Under the pieces are notes generated by a model that worked only from the letters and a program-made list of their open reading frames with translations, did no database searches and was not told the DNA's origin. Below, one piece after another: positions 1 through 12,919 of a DNA stretch of 64,000 nucleotides (position 1 is the first letter of the stretch; each line of letters opens with the position of its first letter). Source of the DNA: Todiramphus chloris collaris (Eukaryota; Chordata; Aves; Coraciiformes; Alcedinidae); the NCBI GenBank assembly GCA_025345505.1, contig JANVCC010000020.1, positions 51,192,401 through 51,256,400 of the forward strand. The letters are read 5' to 3'. The position numbers and the translations under genes were made by a program.

Positions 1-1128
1 CTCAAAAGGCAAATCCTGTTTGCAGGCCTGTTTTGTGCTGACTCATAGGTTCTTCACTCATGTTACATGATATATAAGCACCACCTAGGCTCAGAAGAGT
101 CCTGCTGAATGACTTACTGGATTATCTCTGAAGCATCTTCACAGATATCTGAAATGGAACTGGAGAATCCTAATTAGGTGGTGGTCTCTATTTTTTGTCA
201 AGGTTCTGCTGTCACAGCCTTTCATCTACTAGACTGTGACTAGTTATAACATTCATTCAAATCAAACTTCTTTTTCAGAACAAAATGAAACACTGAAGAA
301 CTCTTGTTTGCCCTTAGATTAATTCCTCTTCTTTTTTACACATATTACGGTAGCATACAAAGCTGCTTTGAGAGCTGGACCCTGATCAGTTACTTCACAT
401 TAATCATTATATCTTTTTTGCTTTTTCTATCAAACATTGAGGGTTTTTTGTCATGATGTTTTTGTATAGCTGGTTATTTTGAGATAATTAACACTGTCCT
501 GGACCAGACAATCCAAAAGTAGAAGTGAAGGCCTGCTTTACAGCTATTAGTTTCCAGTAATAAATTAACCAGTGAAGATCTGTCAGTGCACACACTAGGG
601 AAAAGTATCCAATGAATAGAGTTCAAACAGAGGGAGGAGTAGCTGCTGCTGTTTCTTAATGTCCATGACTGACTGACAGCAGATTGTTATTCAAGTCCTT
701 CCTTCTACCAAAGAATATGGTTAATTTTTCAAGATAGTATGAGAAAAGTACTTTCTGTACTGAGAATGATTAATAGCTAGTATCCATCAGTCTGATTTTC
801 TATAAGGTAATTTCAAATCCGGCTGAGAGTCAGGAATAGGATTTTATAGGTCTGCACTTTGTTCTTTGTTTGTTTTAAAATATTAAGGTGATCCAAAAAA
901 AAGTGCATTGGTTATGATAGCTAGAAATATGATACTCTGCTCTGGTGTCTACTTAAATTTTAGACCTGTAAAATTTTACAGGTGGTATGACCAAGTTAAA
1001 CATCTTGCACTTAAACTAGTTTGATAATCATGAAGTTAGTTATCTCTCTGCCCCAGTAAGGTGAAAGTGGAATTGGCTGGAATTGTGGAGTATTGATAGC
1101 ACTGATTTCCATACAGGGGAAAAAGGCT

Positions 1129-1255
1129 TTTAATGGGTTTTTTGGTTTTTTTTAAATATTTGGTGGGGGGTTTTTTTCTTTTTTTTTTTTTTGTTTTGGT
1201 TTGGTTTTCTTTGGTGCTTGTTCATTTAAAAAGAAAAAGAAAAAAAAAGAAAGCA
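1129..1255. repeat. T/G-rich then A-rich low-complexity tract
   Basis: A run dominated by T with scattered G is followed, after about 35 bases, by an A-run with scattered G (1,228-1,252). The T part (about 1,171-1,192) and the A part are roughly complementary, so the tract is also an imperfect inverted repeat. GTTT-type low complexity like this is common in bird DNA. Confidence 0.8.
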
Positions 1256-4200
1256 AGGGAGGTGGTGAGTAGGAGCTAAAGGTCAGGTCACCCACCATGT
1301 ATGTAATATCCAATCAGTCCACTTGGTTATCATGAAGTAGGAGGCCTGGATCAATCCCTCTTCATATGAAAGAGATTCAAATTTGCATTTCTCAGTTCCC
1401 GAGGGAATGCCCCAGTTTCAGCTTTATAACCAGGTGACCAGAATCACCTGAGGATGTGAAGACGAAAGGAGTAGGAGTAAACACAGCATTGTTCTCTCAA
1501 AACATCAGCATATCACAGTAAATGCTGCTTAAAAGAGGGAAATGAGCCTGTGGGACCCAGTCCAACATGTACATCTCCTTCAGCCTACATGTAAGTCTAA
1601 TAGGGTTGGTGTGTGGGGACAACTATGTAATTGAATTTTAAAGATTCATTTTTCACCTTATTAGATGGCTTAGGCAGACACCTGCAACCTCTTCCTCCTC
1701 CAATGTGCTGACTTGCTAATTCATTTCTAGGTGCTAGAGTCTTGCTGTGCTTTTTACAGGTTTATTAGACACCCTGCCTGAACTGGGAATTTCCTTGGTG
1801 TCACTCATGAATCTGAGCCAAATGACTCATGCGATAGTCCTTTTGTTTCACCTAAGGGTAGCTGTAGTAAAGTGTGCTTTGGAAGCAATATAGAAAATTA
1901 TTAATTATGATCTAGGATATTAGAAGTGACATTCAATGATAAGTGCTGGAGTTTTGAAAGCTTTGTGTGTTGGTATCTTCAAGACAGTATTAACAGGATA
2001 ATTTGTAGGAAGAAATGCTTCATCTACATAGATTTTGGCTTCACAGTGCTCAGGACCCAGTGTTAGAGAATTGTTCTCCTTAGTATTCCTTATTGATGTT
2101 GTAAATACCAGTGTAAGAATTTCAGTCCCTAAAATCATCAAAGAAGGGAACCGGTGATGAATAGCAAATAATGAGCACAGCTGGAACAGGACTGTTTGAA
2201 ACTAGAAGCATAGTAATCTTTGATTGTGATTTTGCTGAATGTATTCTACTATTTATGGGCTTTGCAATTTTAACACCCTTGGGTTTTATAGCTCTGCTGA
2301 TTTATCTTTAACTTCTTTTCTAGTAGTATGGTTGGAAATGTGTCTGTAGTGATGCTGGTATAGTATGTTCTTAATGAAAGCATAAATATCTGAGTGAATG
2401 TAACTGGCATGTTCTGGGCAGCAGGAGTTTCTGTACAGCCCAGTGAAAGGTGTCAGTGACTAGTACAAAGTGAACTAATGATCAGGGAATTTTTTTTTTT
2501 AATTGGAACTTCTTGAAGTGACTAATTTGGTGACAGCAGTGCTTTTAAAAAATGTAATAGTTATTCCACTGCCCCTTCATTTTAGGGAAGGAAGCAAGGA
2601 AAAAATATGGAAAAAGTCAAAATGGTTTATGGTTTGTTTAATTTTTGGTGGGTTTGTTTATTTTTTGTTCTTATTCTCAAGTTAATGCTTGGGTTTCTTT
2701 TAACAGAACTAGCTTTTTTGTTAAAGAAAATCTTCAAAGTGAGGAGTTTAGAACTGTAATGAAGTGGTCAATTTAGAACTAATATTTATTTAAATTGAAT
2801 TTTTTCATATTTTTCTTTTGTTTGTCACTGTAAGGGCTTTTCCTTTTTGTTACATAAGCCAGATTTCTTCTCCCCTCCCCATGCACAGTAAACGAAATTA
2901 TTTTTGGACAAATCAAACAATTTCTCATTACAAAACTCTACCTACCTGCTCATCAGACATTTTGCCAGGTAAGCTTAGCACATCAATACTCCAAAACTGT
3001 TGAAAAATAATAAGTAACTGTGTAATCTCTGCAGCACAGAGGTGACAAACATACTTGGGACACTTCACAGCCTGATCCAGAGTAACAGCATGGCTCTCCC
3101 TTTGTCCATACTAAATATCTTTTATAGCAAAGAAGATGGCCTTTGAGTTTAGCTTAATGGTCTGTCTTTTCTGAGTTGTTCTACCTGTCAATGAACTTTT
3201 ACACCATCATTTGTGCTGAAGATTACCTAAGCATAAGTTAATGACATCTCTGGTGTAAGTTACCTCTCTGTGCATGAGCAGACTGCATCTTCTGTCTCTT
3301 TTCTTAGTCTTCAGGAGGTCTCTAAATCATGTTTGAGACAGAAGACTGTGAAATAATGAATTGTATCAGAAAACAGGCAACTACCTCCTTTTCAATTCAT
3401 GGAAGACTAATAACTACATAGACATAATTTTCCTACTTGTTTGTTTGATTTTTTTTTTCTTTGTTTTTCCCATGCTGCCAATTCTAAAGAAGCATGCAGA
3501 TAACCACAACAGAAACACACCATCTTTCACTTAAATTTACTGAGTGATAGCCCATCTTAAATGACATGTTTCTTTTATGCATAAGTGAAGTTCAGTGAAA
3601 ATACAGGCCACCTGTCTGAATAGAATACCTGAGACCACTTTACCTGAAGACAAATGTGGTACTCCCCTTACCAGAGCCCTCAAAACTGTACTTACTAGCT
3701 TGTTTGCAAAGCATATGTATCTTGCAGCTATGCTTGTTGCTACATAATCAGAATTGACACAAGCAAATATAATTACTGCAAGGCATCAACAAAGGAAGGT
3801 CATAGCCTTTCCCATTTTCCACTTTTTAATTACTAATATTTTATTAAAGATAAACAGAACTTTTGTCATCAGAAGCAGTTTTCTTATGTGAGTAGTAAAA
3901 GAGGGGGGCATCTAAGATAAGCAGACCTGAATCAATAGAACTGAAAGGTTACTGATGGTACACATGCTCCTGATTTGCAAAGTTCAGTCAAAATTTATTT
4001 TAGCCACTCCATCTCACTTGATGTCTACATTCCTTAGAGATTTATTTAATACTAGAAGGGAGTCAGTTCATTTTCCTCTGTTCTTTTGTTCTTCTCAGCC
4101 ATGTTTCTTAAAAGAAACCATGAACAGCAGAGCAGCCAAGGGCAGATGTAGGGGAGAAAGATCCAATTGTGGTGCATTGATTAAGGGCTGAGGAAACAAT

Positions 4201-5140
4201 ATTTTGGCAGGGAAAGAAGTGAAGCCACGGAATACTTCTGCAAGGTTTTTCCCCTCTCTCATTTACATAGAACTGGAACTCCAAAAGTCTGTGTTATTGC
4301 TAAATTTTAATAACCTGACTGAAGAGACCCTGGAGCCAATTTAAAGTTTCTCTGGAGAAGAAAAATCCCTCCCTGCTTTAGTGAAATCTTTTGTGCTGTA
4401 AAGGATATCTGAGTCAGGAGCTTGCCCCTGTTGGACAAGTGCTATAGCATAGGCTCCAGTAACTTAAACAGTTTACAATGAGAAGACCACAGTGAGCGGA
4501 GTTTAAAGATTGCTCATCTGAATAGCATAAGCAAGTGCTTTGATTCCCTTTGTCTTACTTGCCTGAAAACAGATATAAAGGTAAAATATCTTAGATAACG
4601 GTCAGGTGTCAAAAAACAGGGGTGGGTGGGCGTGTGTTTTGGTTTGATTTTTTTTTTTTACTTTTTCATGTATTTCAAAATTTTCAAAGTGCTGTAAACT
4701 TGTGGATGACAGTAGATTATAGTTTTATTTATGTGACAAAAATGGCAGCTCTCTAGGACTAATTCTACTACTCTGGAATAGGTGACTTTACCTGGGTAGA
4801 GCTGCAGTGTGATCTTAGAGCTATTTGGTCAAAGAGACTATTTCTGGGACATTGCTGTGGAATTTTCCCCATTTTATAACACTTCATTTTATTCTGTAGC
4901 TAATGGGTCTAATCATCAGTGATTCAATCTAAACTTCATTGAAAAAATTACAGTGTAATTATTAGATCTGGGATGCATTTCACAATAAAAATAAATAATT
5001 ATACTAATATAGTAGTTTGGGTTCTGTTACAGATTTTGGAGGGGGCCTAAACCTTGATTATTATTATCATCTTTTATTGATGTTCTGCCTCGTTTTTATA
5101 TTCTATTTATGTTATACTCAACAGTTTAGTGTTGCAAATA

Positions 5141-5173
5141 GGGTTTTTTTGGGGTTTGTTTTTTTTTTTTTTT
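5141..5173. repeat. T/G low-complexity run
   Basis: Runs of G alternate with long runs of T, ending in about 15 consecutive T. No flanking element that could own it as a tail was recognised. Confidence 0.8.
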
Positions 5174-6886
5174 GCTTCCCTCCTCCTTGATATAACAAAA
5201 TACTTATTTTCCTGGAAGCAGTTCAGCTTCACTCAGTGTATCAGGCAACATCACTGTGAAAGAATATGACATTTTGGTGTAACTTATCTGGTCTACATAC
5301 TAAGTAGGATAACAAGAAGCTCAGCAGAGCAGCTCACCTTCAACTTCAAAAAATAGTTCACTTTCTTTTTTTTAAAGGCAATGAACCTGCATATACATTT
5401 TGTTGAATGAAGGAACCTAAAACACAGATGACTGTCCTGCATAGGTTATTTATTATAGATTTATGTTCCAGGGCAATACAAATTTCATCCACTAGCTGTT
5501 AGATAAACATAGAGCTAGAGTGCATAAAGTAAATGGGATCCCTAATTGCTTTTGACATTGGTCATTGCAGGCCACAGCATACAGAGAAGTTTTCTGATCC
5601 TCTGTTATTCCTGCATTATTCCAGCAGCTGGGCAATAACATTTCAGTAGCTGTGAGACAGAGAATTTCTGAAGACTGTTTCAGTTATGTTATCCCAACCA
5701 AAGGAAAAAAACACAGAACTATGTGTATCATTGGAAACAGATATAAATAATGAATAACTAGTTATAGGTAAGCAAATCTGGATCTTTTTCCTTTTTAGGC
5801 TTGTGTTAAAAGTCCGTAACAGCAACAGAGCCCATATGAATGAACTTCAGATGAAATATAATGGTATGATATTAAGAATTAATTTATCCTGTTAAAAAGA
5901 CTGTAAGCTCCAAAATGGTTGATGGAATTCACATATTTAAGCTTAGATTGGAACTTCTGTCACAACCTTACTGCATGTTCATCCTTTGCTGCATTGCCCA
6001 CCTGACTTTTCTCAAAAATCTTTTTGTGGAAGTAACTGTAGATTTTAAGTTAGTAATAGTGTTGGAAGCTGAAAGAAAAAAAAAAATTCTTCTGCCTCAA
6101 AATTCACAGTGCTTTGCATTTTCAAGGGAACTGAAAATTTATCAGGAGGTTTGCTATCTATTGGAGGGTGACTAAGATCATTTGTTCTCTAAAAAACCAA
6201 AACTACTGGGATTTTAAGTGATAAGAAGTTTCAAAATATTGAAAGTCCAATCACTGGACTGCTTTTTCTTTCATTACTTTTTTTGACATTCTTATTCATG
6301 TGAAAGTAGCAAGGGTCTTCAGATTCCACAGATTATTTCCATTCAAAAAAAGTTAAAGAAATCACATATTTTGCCTACATTTTTACTGTGCTGTGACCCA
6401 CTTTATGTGGTTCACCATGCTATTGGTAGATTACAAATAATTGTGTTTGTATGGTGGGAGACTTTGGCAAGTCAGAGAGATCTTAGTGGATATTCTTGCT
6501 CATTTTCTTTGTTTTCAGTTAAGCATTTTTAATAGTTTATCCAAATGCAGTAATCAGAAAAGTAGTGGATCATCAATTTATGCTGGAAGTGGCAATGTTG
6601 AAAAGAGTTGTTTAAGTATCTGCATGTACCTCTGGGAGAGCACTTCAAGGCTGACCTATGAAAATTTTTTCTTCTATCCTGACCTTTTACAAATAGATGG
6701 TATTGGCACGCCAAAATAACAAACTGCGCAGATCAGCTTGATTTTTCCTGAGTAGACTGAGAGCAACAAGTCTAGTGAGCGGTACATTGAATTTTGATTT
6801 GAATGTGAAGCCCCAGGAGAGGGAAGTTTGACTGCTTTGAACCCACTGAAATGCCAGGATCCTGAAGAAGATTAATCTGATGGAGG

Positions 6887-6960
6887 GAAAAAACACCAAC
6901 CAAAAAAAAAACCCCACAGAAACAACAACAAAAAACCCCACCAACCCCACCAACAAATCA
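6887..6960. repeat. A/C-rich low-complexity tract
   Basis: The tract is built almost only from A runs broken by CC and CCC. It is the reverse-strand form of the GTTT-type tracts elsewhere in the window. Open frames crossing it on the minus strand (F, V and G rich) are by-products of the composition. Confidence 0.85.
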
Positions 6961-7251
6961 AGAGCAAATCAACCTATTTTAGCATGCAGATTGAACTGAG
7001 ACAGGCCTTGTCATCTATAGTCAGACAGGTTTCTTTCACGTTTAGATTTCACTACTTGAAAATGCTGAATTAGTCCATCTGTTCACATTTAATTTTTCCT
7101 CTCTGCTGGGACTTCAGTTGGTTTTCATGTGTGTCACTCAGACATGTTTCCAAAGCATCTACATGTGAAATATTCCTTGCTTTCTCCTGAAATAGCAAAA
7201 ATGATGATTATAAGAAATTTTAGGTGTCTTATGGAGGATTGGATAAACCTT

Positions 7252-7362
7252 TAAAAAAGAAAAATGAGAAAAAAACCACAAAAAAAAACCCCAAACCCAC
7301 AGAAAACAACCCAGCAAACAAAAAAAAAACCTATTACCAAAAAATCCTAACTAAACCCCAAG
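7252..7362. repeat. A/C-rich low-complexity tract
   Basis: Repeated A runs separated by C, CC and CCCC, of the same kind as the tract about 300 bases upstream. No tandem unit of fixed length is visible. Confidence 0.85.
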
Positions 7363-10300
7363 AATTTCACAAGCATGATTTACAAGTTTTTAATTTATAG
7401 CCACTTACAAACTATGACTCACTGAGGTTTCTTTAAAATTCTGTCAATCTGCTGACCCATGAGAAATTGCCCTTAACATATAGTAGTTGTGACCATGATT
7501 GAGGTCATCTTGTCACTTCAGGTGATTCTGGCTGTTAATTTTCTAGGGAAGTATGGCCTATATGAGGAGTATAAAAACACACTGTGATATTAATTTAACC
7601 TAGTTTTAGCAAACCCAAATTCAGGAGTTAAACTGATTGATGCAGGGAGGTAAACACTTCCAGAGAATGATGTGCTCCAATGTAATGTAGGATAAAATCC
7701 CCTCTGAAAGTGTTCACCTCTCTCCTATCTAGGAACAAAGGGTGTTTAGATGATAAGGTTGTGCTCAACCACTCACATAATCATACACAGTAAAGCTGAA
7801 TTAATTTTTCCCTGACACTTGTAATAATCTTGAAAGACAAGGGATAAAACTGAGTTGCTTTACCTCTCTGCTGTCACAGTCATTATAGGAAACAGAGGTT
7901 TTGGCCAGGATTTTTTTTACTGCTTGTTAAATACACACTGGTTCTCAGCACAGCAATTACAGTAGGCAGCTAGAAGTTGGCTTTGGCCTCTCTCTCAGGT
8001 TAAAGTCAACTTCTATCCTCTTGCCAAGAAAAAAAGTCAAGAGTTTGTCATGTGTGTTGGCATGAAAGTGAACATTTGAATTATCTGTAATCTCCCTGTA
8101 GCATTCATTATTTTTATAATGCAACATAACATAATTTTATTACGGGCTTTGAACTTTTCTAGTTGCCCCTTGAAAGTTTCTTCTGTAAACATGATACTGT
8201 CTGCAGTGAAGGCTAATAAAGTTCTGTAAACATTCATTTCCCCACTCTTGAAAAGAGCATACAATAGGTGTCAGTTGGACACAGCACAAACAAGTGTTTA
8301 AAACATAGGTTAATATTTTACATTCTTAAAAAGAAAAAATAAAAGTACCTGAATAGCCTTATGGCAATGAAATTGCTTCTGACTCTGAGTATACGTTGCT
8401 CTCCACTGTTTGATGTCTCTGCTCAACAAGAGATTTTGGTGAAGTCCCTAAGATTGCACATAGTAGAGCAACAGGTAGGTCATGGCGACATGTACACTGT
8501 TTATCTTAGTGCTCTGAAAGAGGTATGTGAGCACACCTATGTGAAGTAGACTTGAGTGTTCAAAGTTTTATACATGTATGTATAGGCTGACGCACCCATT
8601 AACACATACTTTGTGTCCATGAAAAATCAATCAGAATTTGATGTGCACACATATGCAGTGAAAAGCAACAGATATATATCTCCTTTATTCATGGACTGTT
8701 AAATAAACTCTTGATTTCTTAATCTTTTATTCTATCTTCCCTCTGCTCTCCATTCCCTACAAAATTCAGTCTAATGTTTCTTCCAGACAGAAAGTGGATA
8801 CTTTACAGAGAAAGCAGAGAAGCAGTCAGGCAATTATATAATTACTTAAACTGTCCAATAACCCCAGTTTCTGTCATTGCTATGGGCTTTTTCATTCAGT
8901 AGGTGGGAACGCAAAGTTGTTCTTCCTTTCTAGCTCCACCTCTCATTGAGAGTAGCATTCATTCCCCTATGTTTTCAGCTTATAGAGCCATATCACTCAG
9001 CAGCGTATGCTTCTGGCCCCCCACCAATTGCGGTCTATCTAGCATATCCTGTTTGCAAGCACGGACAGCTAACGTTTTGGTGACTGTTAGGAATTCTTCC
9101 CTGTAGCTGTCTGCCTTGATGGGGTGACTCAGTTACTTGTGTGGCAACTGCTGAACTACTTTGCATCATCATCTGGTACACTGAGAAAGTAAAGCAGTGT
9201 TCTTTACCTCGGTAAGAGAGCTATGAGCTGCAGCAGCTGAGCTCAGCAGCAGTAGGGAGCTTGGAGAGGAGAGAGGGGACAAGAATGAGCGTCTTGGTTC
9301 CAAGACAAGCTGTCTCCACATGCAAATCACACTGTTCAGGTGTCTAGGCCAAGTGTTACCACAGTTCTGCCTTCTCTTCCTTGGGCTGCTTCCAACCTGT
9401 TTTCAGAACTGGCTTTCTATTCACATGATGCCTTTACTGGTAGAACATTTTGCCATATGCTACTCTAGGGATCACCAGGTACCCTGTGGATAACTCTGTA
9501 CCCTCTGTCACCTGTATGTTTTACATCTAGTCTCTCCAGGAGCAAGAAGACAGCTTCAGCAAACTAGAATGACATAGATTTTACCAGAGGTTCTCCCACG
9601 CTTTGGGCAAAGGGTGGACATTGGAAACTATGCGTGCTTCTACCTTAGCACAGAATTATTTTGCTATTAAATATGACTTCATGGCAGAGTGGCAAGGCAT
9701 GTATATTGTTGACAAAAGAAGGGTAGGTTCTCTGTTTGCTTAAATAACTGCACCATTAACTGATTCATGATAATTTTCCAAAGTTCAGGTTCTGATTGCA
9801 TTGTGGTTATCAATATAATACCAGTTCCTATGACTGGGAATCTCCTGCCTATCCGACTTCATTTTGGTAATTAGAATGGCCTCTTGAAAGAGAAATTGCT
9901 CTTTTTCTGCTTCTTTTTTTCTGTGCTCAGCCAGCACCTCAAAGCCTAGGCCACACAGGGATGGTCACCCATGTTTTTAGAGCTGTGCCATCAGAAGGTT
10001 CTGTGGCGTGCAGACTCCTGTACATCTTGGTTGTCTTTTGTCACTGAACTGAGACACTCTAGAACTGACAGCTATAATAAATCATGATGTATTACACCTA
10101 CTAATTTTTTGATTACTACACAGCAGTTTACCTATTTAAATTCTTCTATGGGACTGGGGACTGCCATGGATTTCAAACAGCTGTTTCCAACCATTGACAC
10201 TTTTGGTAGTTAATAAAGCTAACTGCAAATTGACCATTGAATAATAGGAGGAAAAAAAAAAACCAGAAAATCATCTGTCACTGTTGCACAGAAGGTAGTC

Positions 10301-11639
10301 CTGTGTCCCTTGCCCTTCAGTGTGAAGTAGCAGAAGCTTATTTTTTTCCTCTTTTCAATAGGTCTGAATTTCTAAACTTCTTATGGGTCCCAGAAACTGT
10401 AAATTGAATGTGAACTTCTTAACTCCAGATCTCCACAACCTATGAAAAGAATCTGAGAAGAAATATTTAATGCATAGAATACTTCTCTTTTCTGGCACAA
10501 AGAACTATTGAGTAAGTTATGACAAGGAAGAGGAAAAAAAATTTCTTAAAACCAGAAAAGTGCTCACTAACTGGACTTCAACTCTGTACTGCTTCCCACT
10601 TTTGTTGCTATGGACAAAATGGGTCATTAGGCCTTTTTCTGCATCTTTTTTTCTTTCTCTGGGGAAATTTTTAGTTTCTCATTCTGCCTTTTTCCTTATG
10701 CGACATTAAATGAAGATGTTTGTACCTTTTCCTTTGTGTATAACACTGAGGAAAGCTAAATTTGTGTACCTTTTTATGTATTGCTGGATAGACACTATCA
10801 TACATATATAAATTGCAGAACTGTTTTGTTGTAGTTTTTGACAACCTCATTAGTTTGTTACCAGTGGCAATTCATTATAAACCTCACAAGAAAAACAACC
10901 CAAATATCTCTGTGTTGGTACATCACTGAGAGCCAGGGAAAGTAACTATGAAGAAACTAAGCTCCTTATTGGTTATGTTGTCTTAGTAGGATTTAAAGAG
11001 AATGGAAAAAGTTATATAGGAATTTGAAGAACATCTTCTGTTCATCCTAGTTTTATACATTAATTTTAGCTGAATGATTGCAGAATCTTGTGGTCTGCGA
11101 GAATGGTATTTCACTACAGACAGAAGTTTGCTTTGTAACTTTTTCTCTTTGTGGGGAAAAAGAGAAACAAGACCTGAGCTATGTCTTTTAACAGTGTCAC
11201 TGTTTTAAAAGCCTGAGCCTTTAAAAGCTTGAGGAAGTCTTGTCAGTGTGATCAATGAGAGTGTAGAAAACAAGCATGTGCTAATCAAACAGGAGTGTGA
11301 GGTGGAAAACTGTTTATTTTTTCCAGAAATTGTAAGCAAAATGTCCAGTTAGGACTCACTGGATTGAAAATTTGATGAGGGATAAAGCCCTAACTGCTGT
11401 GCCAAAGTGTTTTTATCTGTCAAAAAAAGGCGTCAGCCCGCTGAACTCAGTCTAGCCTAATACTTGCAGTGTGTTTGCTGGAGCATGAGGGAGGAGGTTA
11501 CAGAAGCAGATTTTAACCTTTTCAAGCCTAAGTACCCTCCAGTCAGTAAAGAGAGATGCTCCAAATTCTGCAAGTTACCTTCTGTAGAGAGTAACGCAGG
11601 ACACGCTTCTCCTTATCCCTCTGCTCCCTCCTTTCCTTC

Positions 11640-12430
11640 CTCAGAAGGAAACAGATGAACAGATGAAGCTTAAGGAGGTTAGCTTGCTTAGTCTAAAGCA
11701 GTGCATGGCAAACCATCCCCAGAATATCATGCTGACAGTAGGGGGGGAGGGGGGGGGAACATGAAATCTCCATAATTAACCATGAAAAAGGTGTACTGAT
11801 AATAAAGGATTCATACTTGCAAGTCTGATGGCTGCTTTCAGCCCTAATGTGTGAAAGATAATTTGCAGAAGCTAATTTTCTGGCTCCTTTTCCAAAAAGG
11901 CTCATAAAAGCACCAATTGGTTTTGCTGGTAATCTGTCAAACTGCAACTGGACTGAAATCATTACTTTATTTCACACAGGCTATCAAATAGTTTTCTCCA
12001 CATTAATTCTCAGACACCAGTGACTCCGGTTACATCTGATTCACTGACCTGGAAAAGCTTTGAAATTCACTGCCAATTCCCCAGAGCCATCCAGATTCCC
12101 AGTAAGAGACAACTGCATGGGAAACCAATTAAAATAGCATCTGTGAATTAAATAAGTCTGTAAAAAGAATCTATTTTCCTTGCACCAAGTAGCAATGTAC
12201 ATGGAAATCAGCAGAGCATTTTCTAAATACATGCCTGATGAACAAATAAGCCTCCTGGGGGAGGAGGGGAGGAGTTAAACTTTATCCTGTGTAATCTTGG
12301 AATAATGAAAGAGCAAATGATGTCAAACAGTGCTTCGCGCAGGTAGGAGCCCTGTGCATGATCAAGTTTCCTGCTCCTACTTTCTGTGCTGCTGCAGCTG
12401 TAACTCTGTAGATGAAGAATAGGCCTCAAC
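11640..12430. other. Possible constrained non-coding block
   Basis: Compared with its neighbours this block has few homopolymers, balanced composition and many short motifs typical of regulatory DNA (ATTA and CAATTA cores, a GATAA, CAGCTG-like boxes). It contains G-rich (11,741-11,757) and purine-rich islands. No frame codes for a recognisable protein. Calling it constrained is an inference from texture only; alignment with other birds would decide. Confidence 0.2.
11741..11757 (+). repeat. Interrupted poly(G) tract
   Basis: Seven G, one A and nine G in a row on the + strand. With 16 G in 17 bases it could fold as a G-quadruplex using G residues as loops, and it is a likely site of length variation and sequencing error. 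Confidence 0.75.
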
Positions 12431-12606
12431 AGTACAGATCAAAGGGAAATTTTTCCATTAATGCTGTTTTCTCCTACTTTACAACCTTTGTTGCAGGTTG
12501 GCAGTAGTAGAAATGGGAATGGGCAGGGACTGGCTATGTCTTGATGTGGTGAAGAAATGTGGTTTGTGTGAGGCTCTCAAGGCAGAAGGAGATTGCAGAT
12601 TCATAA

Positions 12607-12630
12607 ACAGGAGGTGCTTCTACCTCCTGT
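12607..12630. repeat. Perfect 9-bp inverted repeat, 6-base loop
   Basis: The arms ACAGGAGGT and ACCTCCTGT are exactly complementary around the loop GCTTCT. The hairpin lies about 100 bases left of a CR1 fragment. It is too short for a pre-miRNA, and no T-run follows that would suggest an RNA polymerase III terminator. Confidence 0.6.
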
Positions 12631-12730
12631 GAAACCAGGGGCACTTTATAATTTGCTGTCAGTCCTCAAAAATACAACTGATTAGGGAAACACTGAGGGA
12701 TTGCTGTCATTGAAGTTCTATCCAAAGCAA

Positions 12731-12919
12731 AATTCATTGGGAAGGTATGAGAACAGGTTGCCCAGGGGAGCTGTGGATGCTCCATCACTGGATGTGTTCA
12801 GGACCAGGTTAGATGAGGCTTTGAGCAACCTGGTCTAGTGGGAGGCATCCTTGCCCATGCAGAGGAGTTGGAACTAGATGATCCTTAAAATCCTTTTCAA
12901 TCCGAAGCATTCAATGATC
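12731..12919 (+). mobile_element. CR1 LINE 3'-end fragment
   Basis: The segment follows the 3' part of avian CR1 elements: the tract encoding the C-terminal LPREAV-type end of ORF2 (read here as a diverged 'gaacaggttgcccag'), the 'gagcaacctggtctagtggg' stretch, and the 'ttggaactagatgatc' 3' UTR. It aligns by eye with 39,550-39,743 of the larger CR1 copy in this window. The 5' end is truncated, as is usual for CR1, and substitutions and a decayed tail (no intact ATTCTATG repeat) show an old insertion. It has no coding capacity. The left edge is approximate. Confidence 0.92.

Larger units (their letters stand above)
1..11640. other. AT-rich non-coding DNA, no gene seen
   Basis: This stretch has no open frame longer than about 90 codons on either strand and none that resembles a known protein. 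It shows stop-rich frames, scattered T and A runs and no recognisable LINE, LTR or RNA gene. The low-complexity tracts inside it are listed separately. It could be intergenic DNA or part of a long intron; the sequence alone does not decide. A possible 80-base exon-like unit at 2,889-2,968 is described under findings but is not strong enough to annotate as a gene. Confidence 0.6.
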
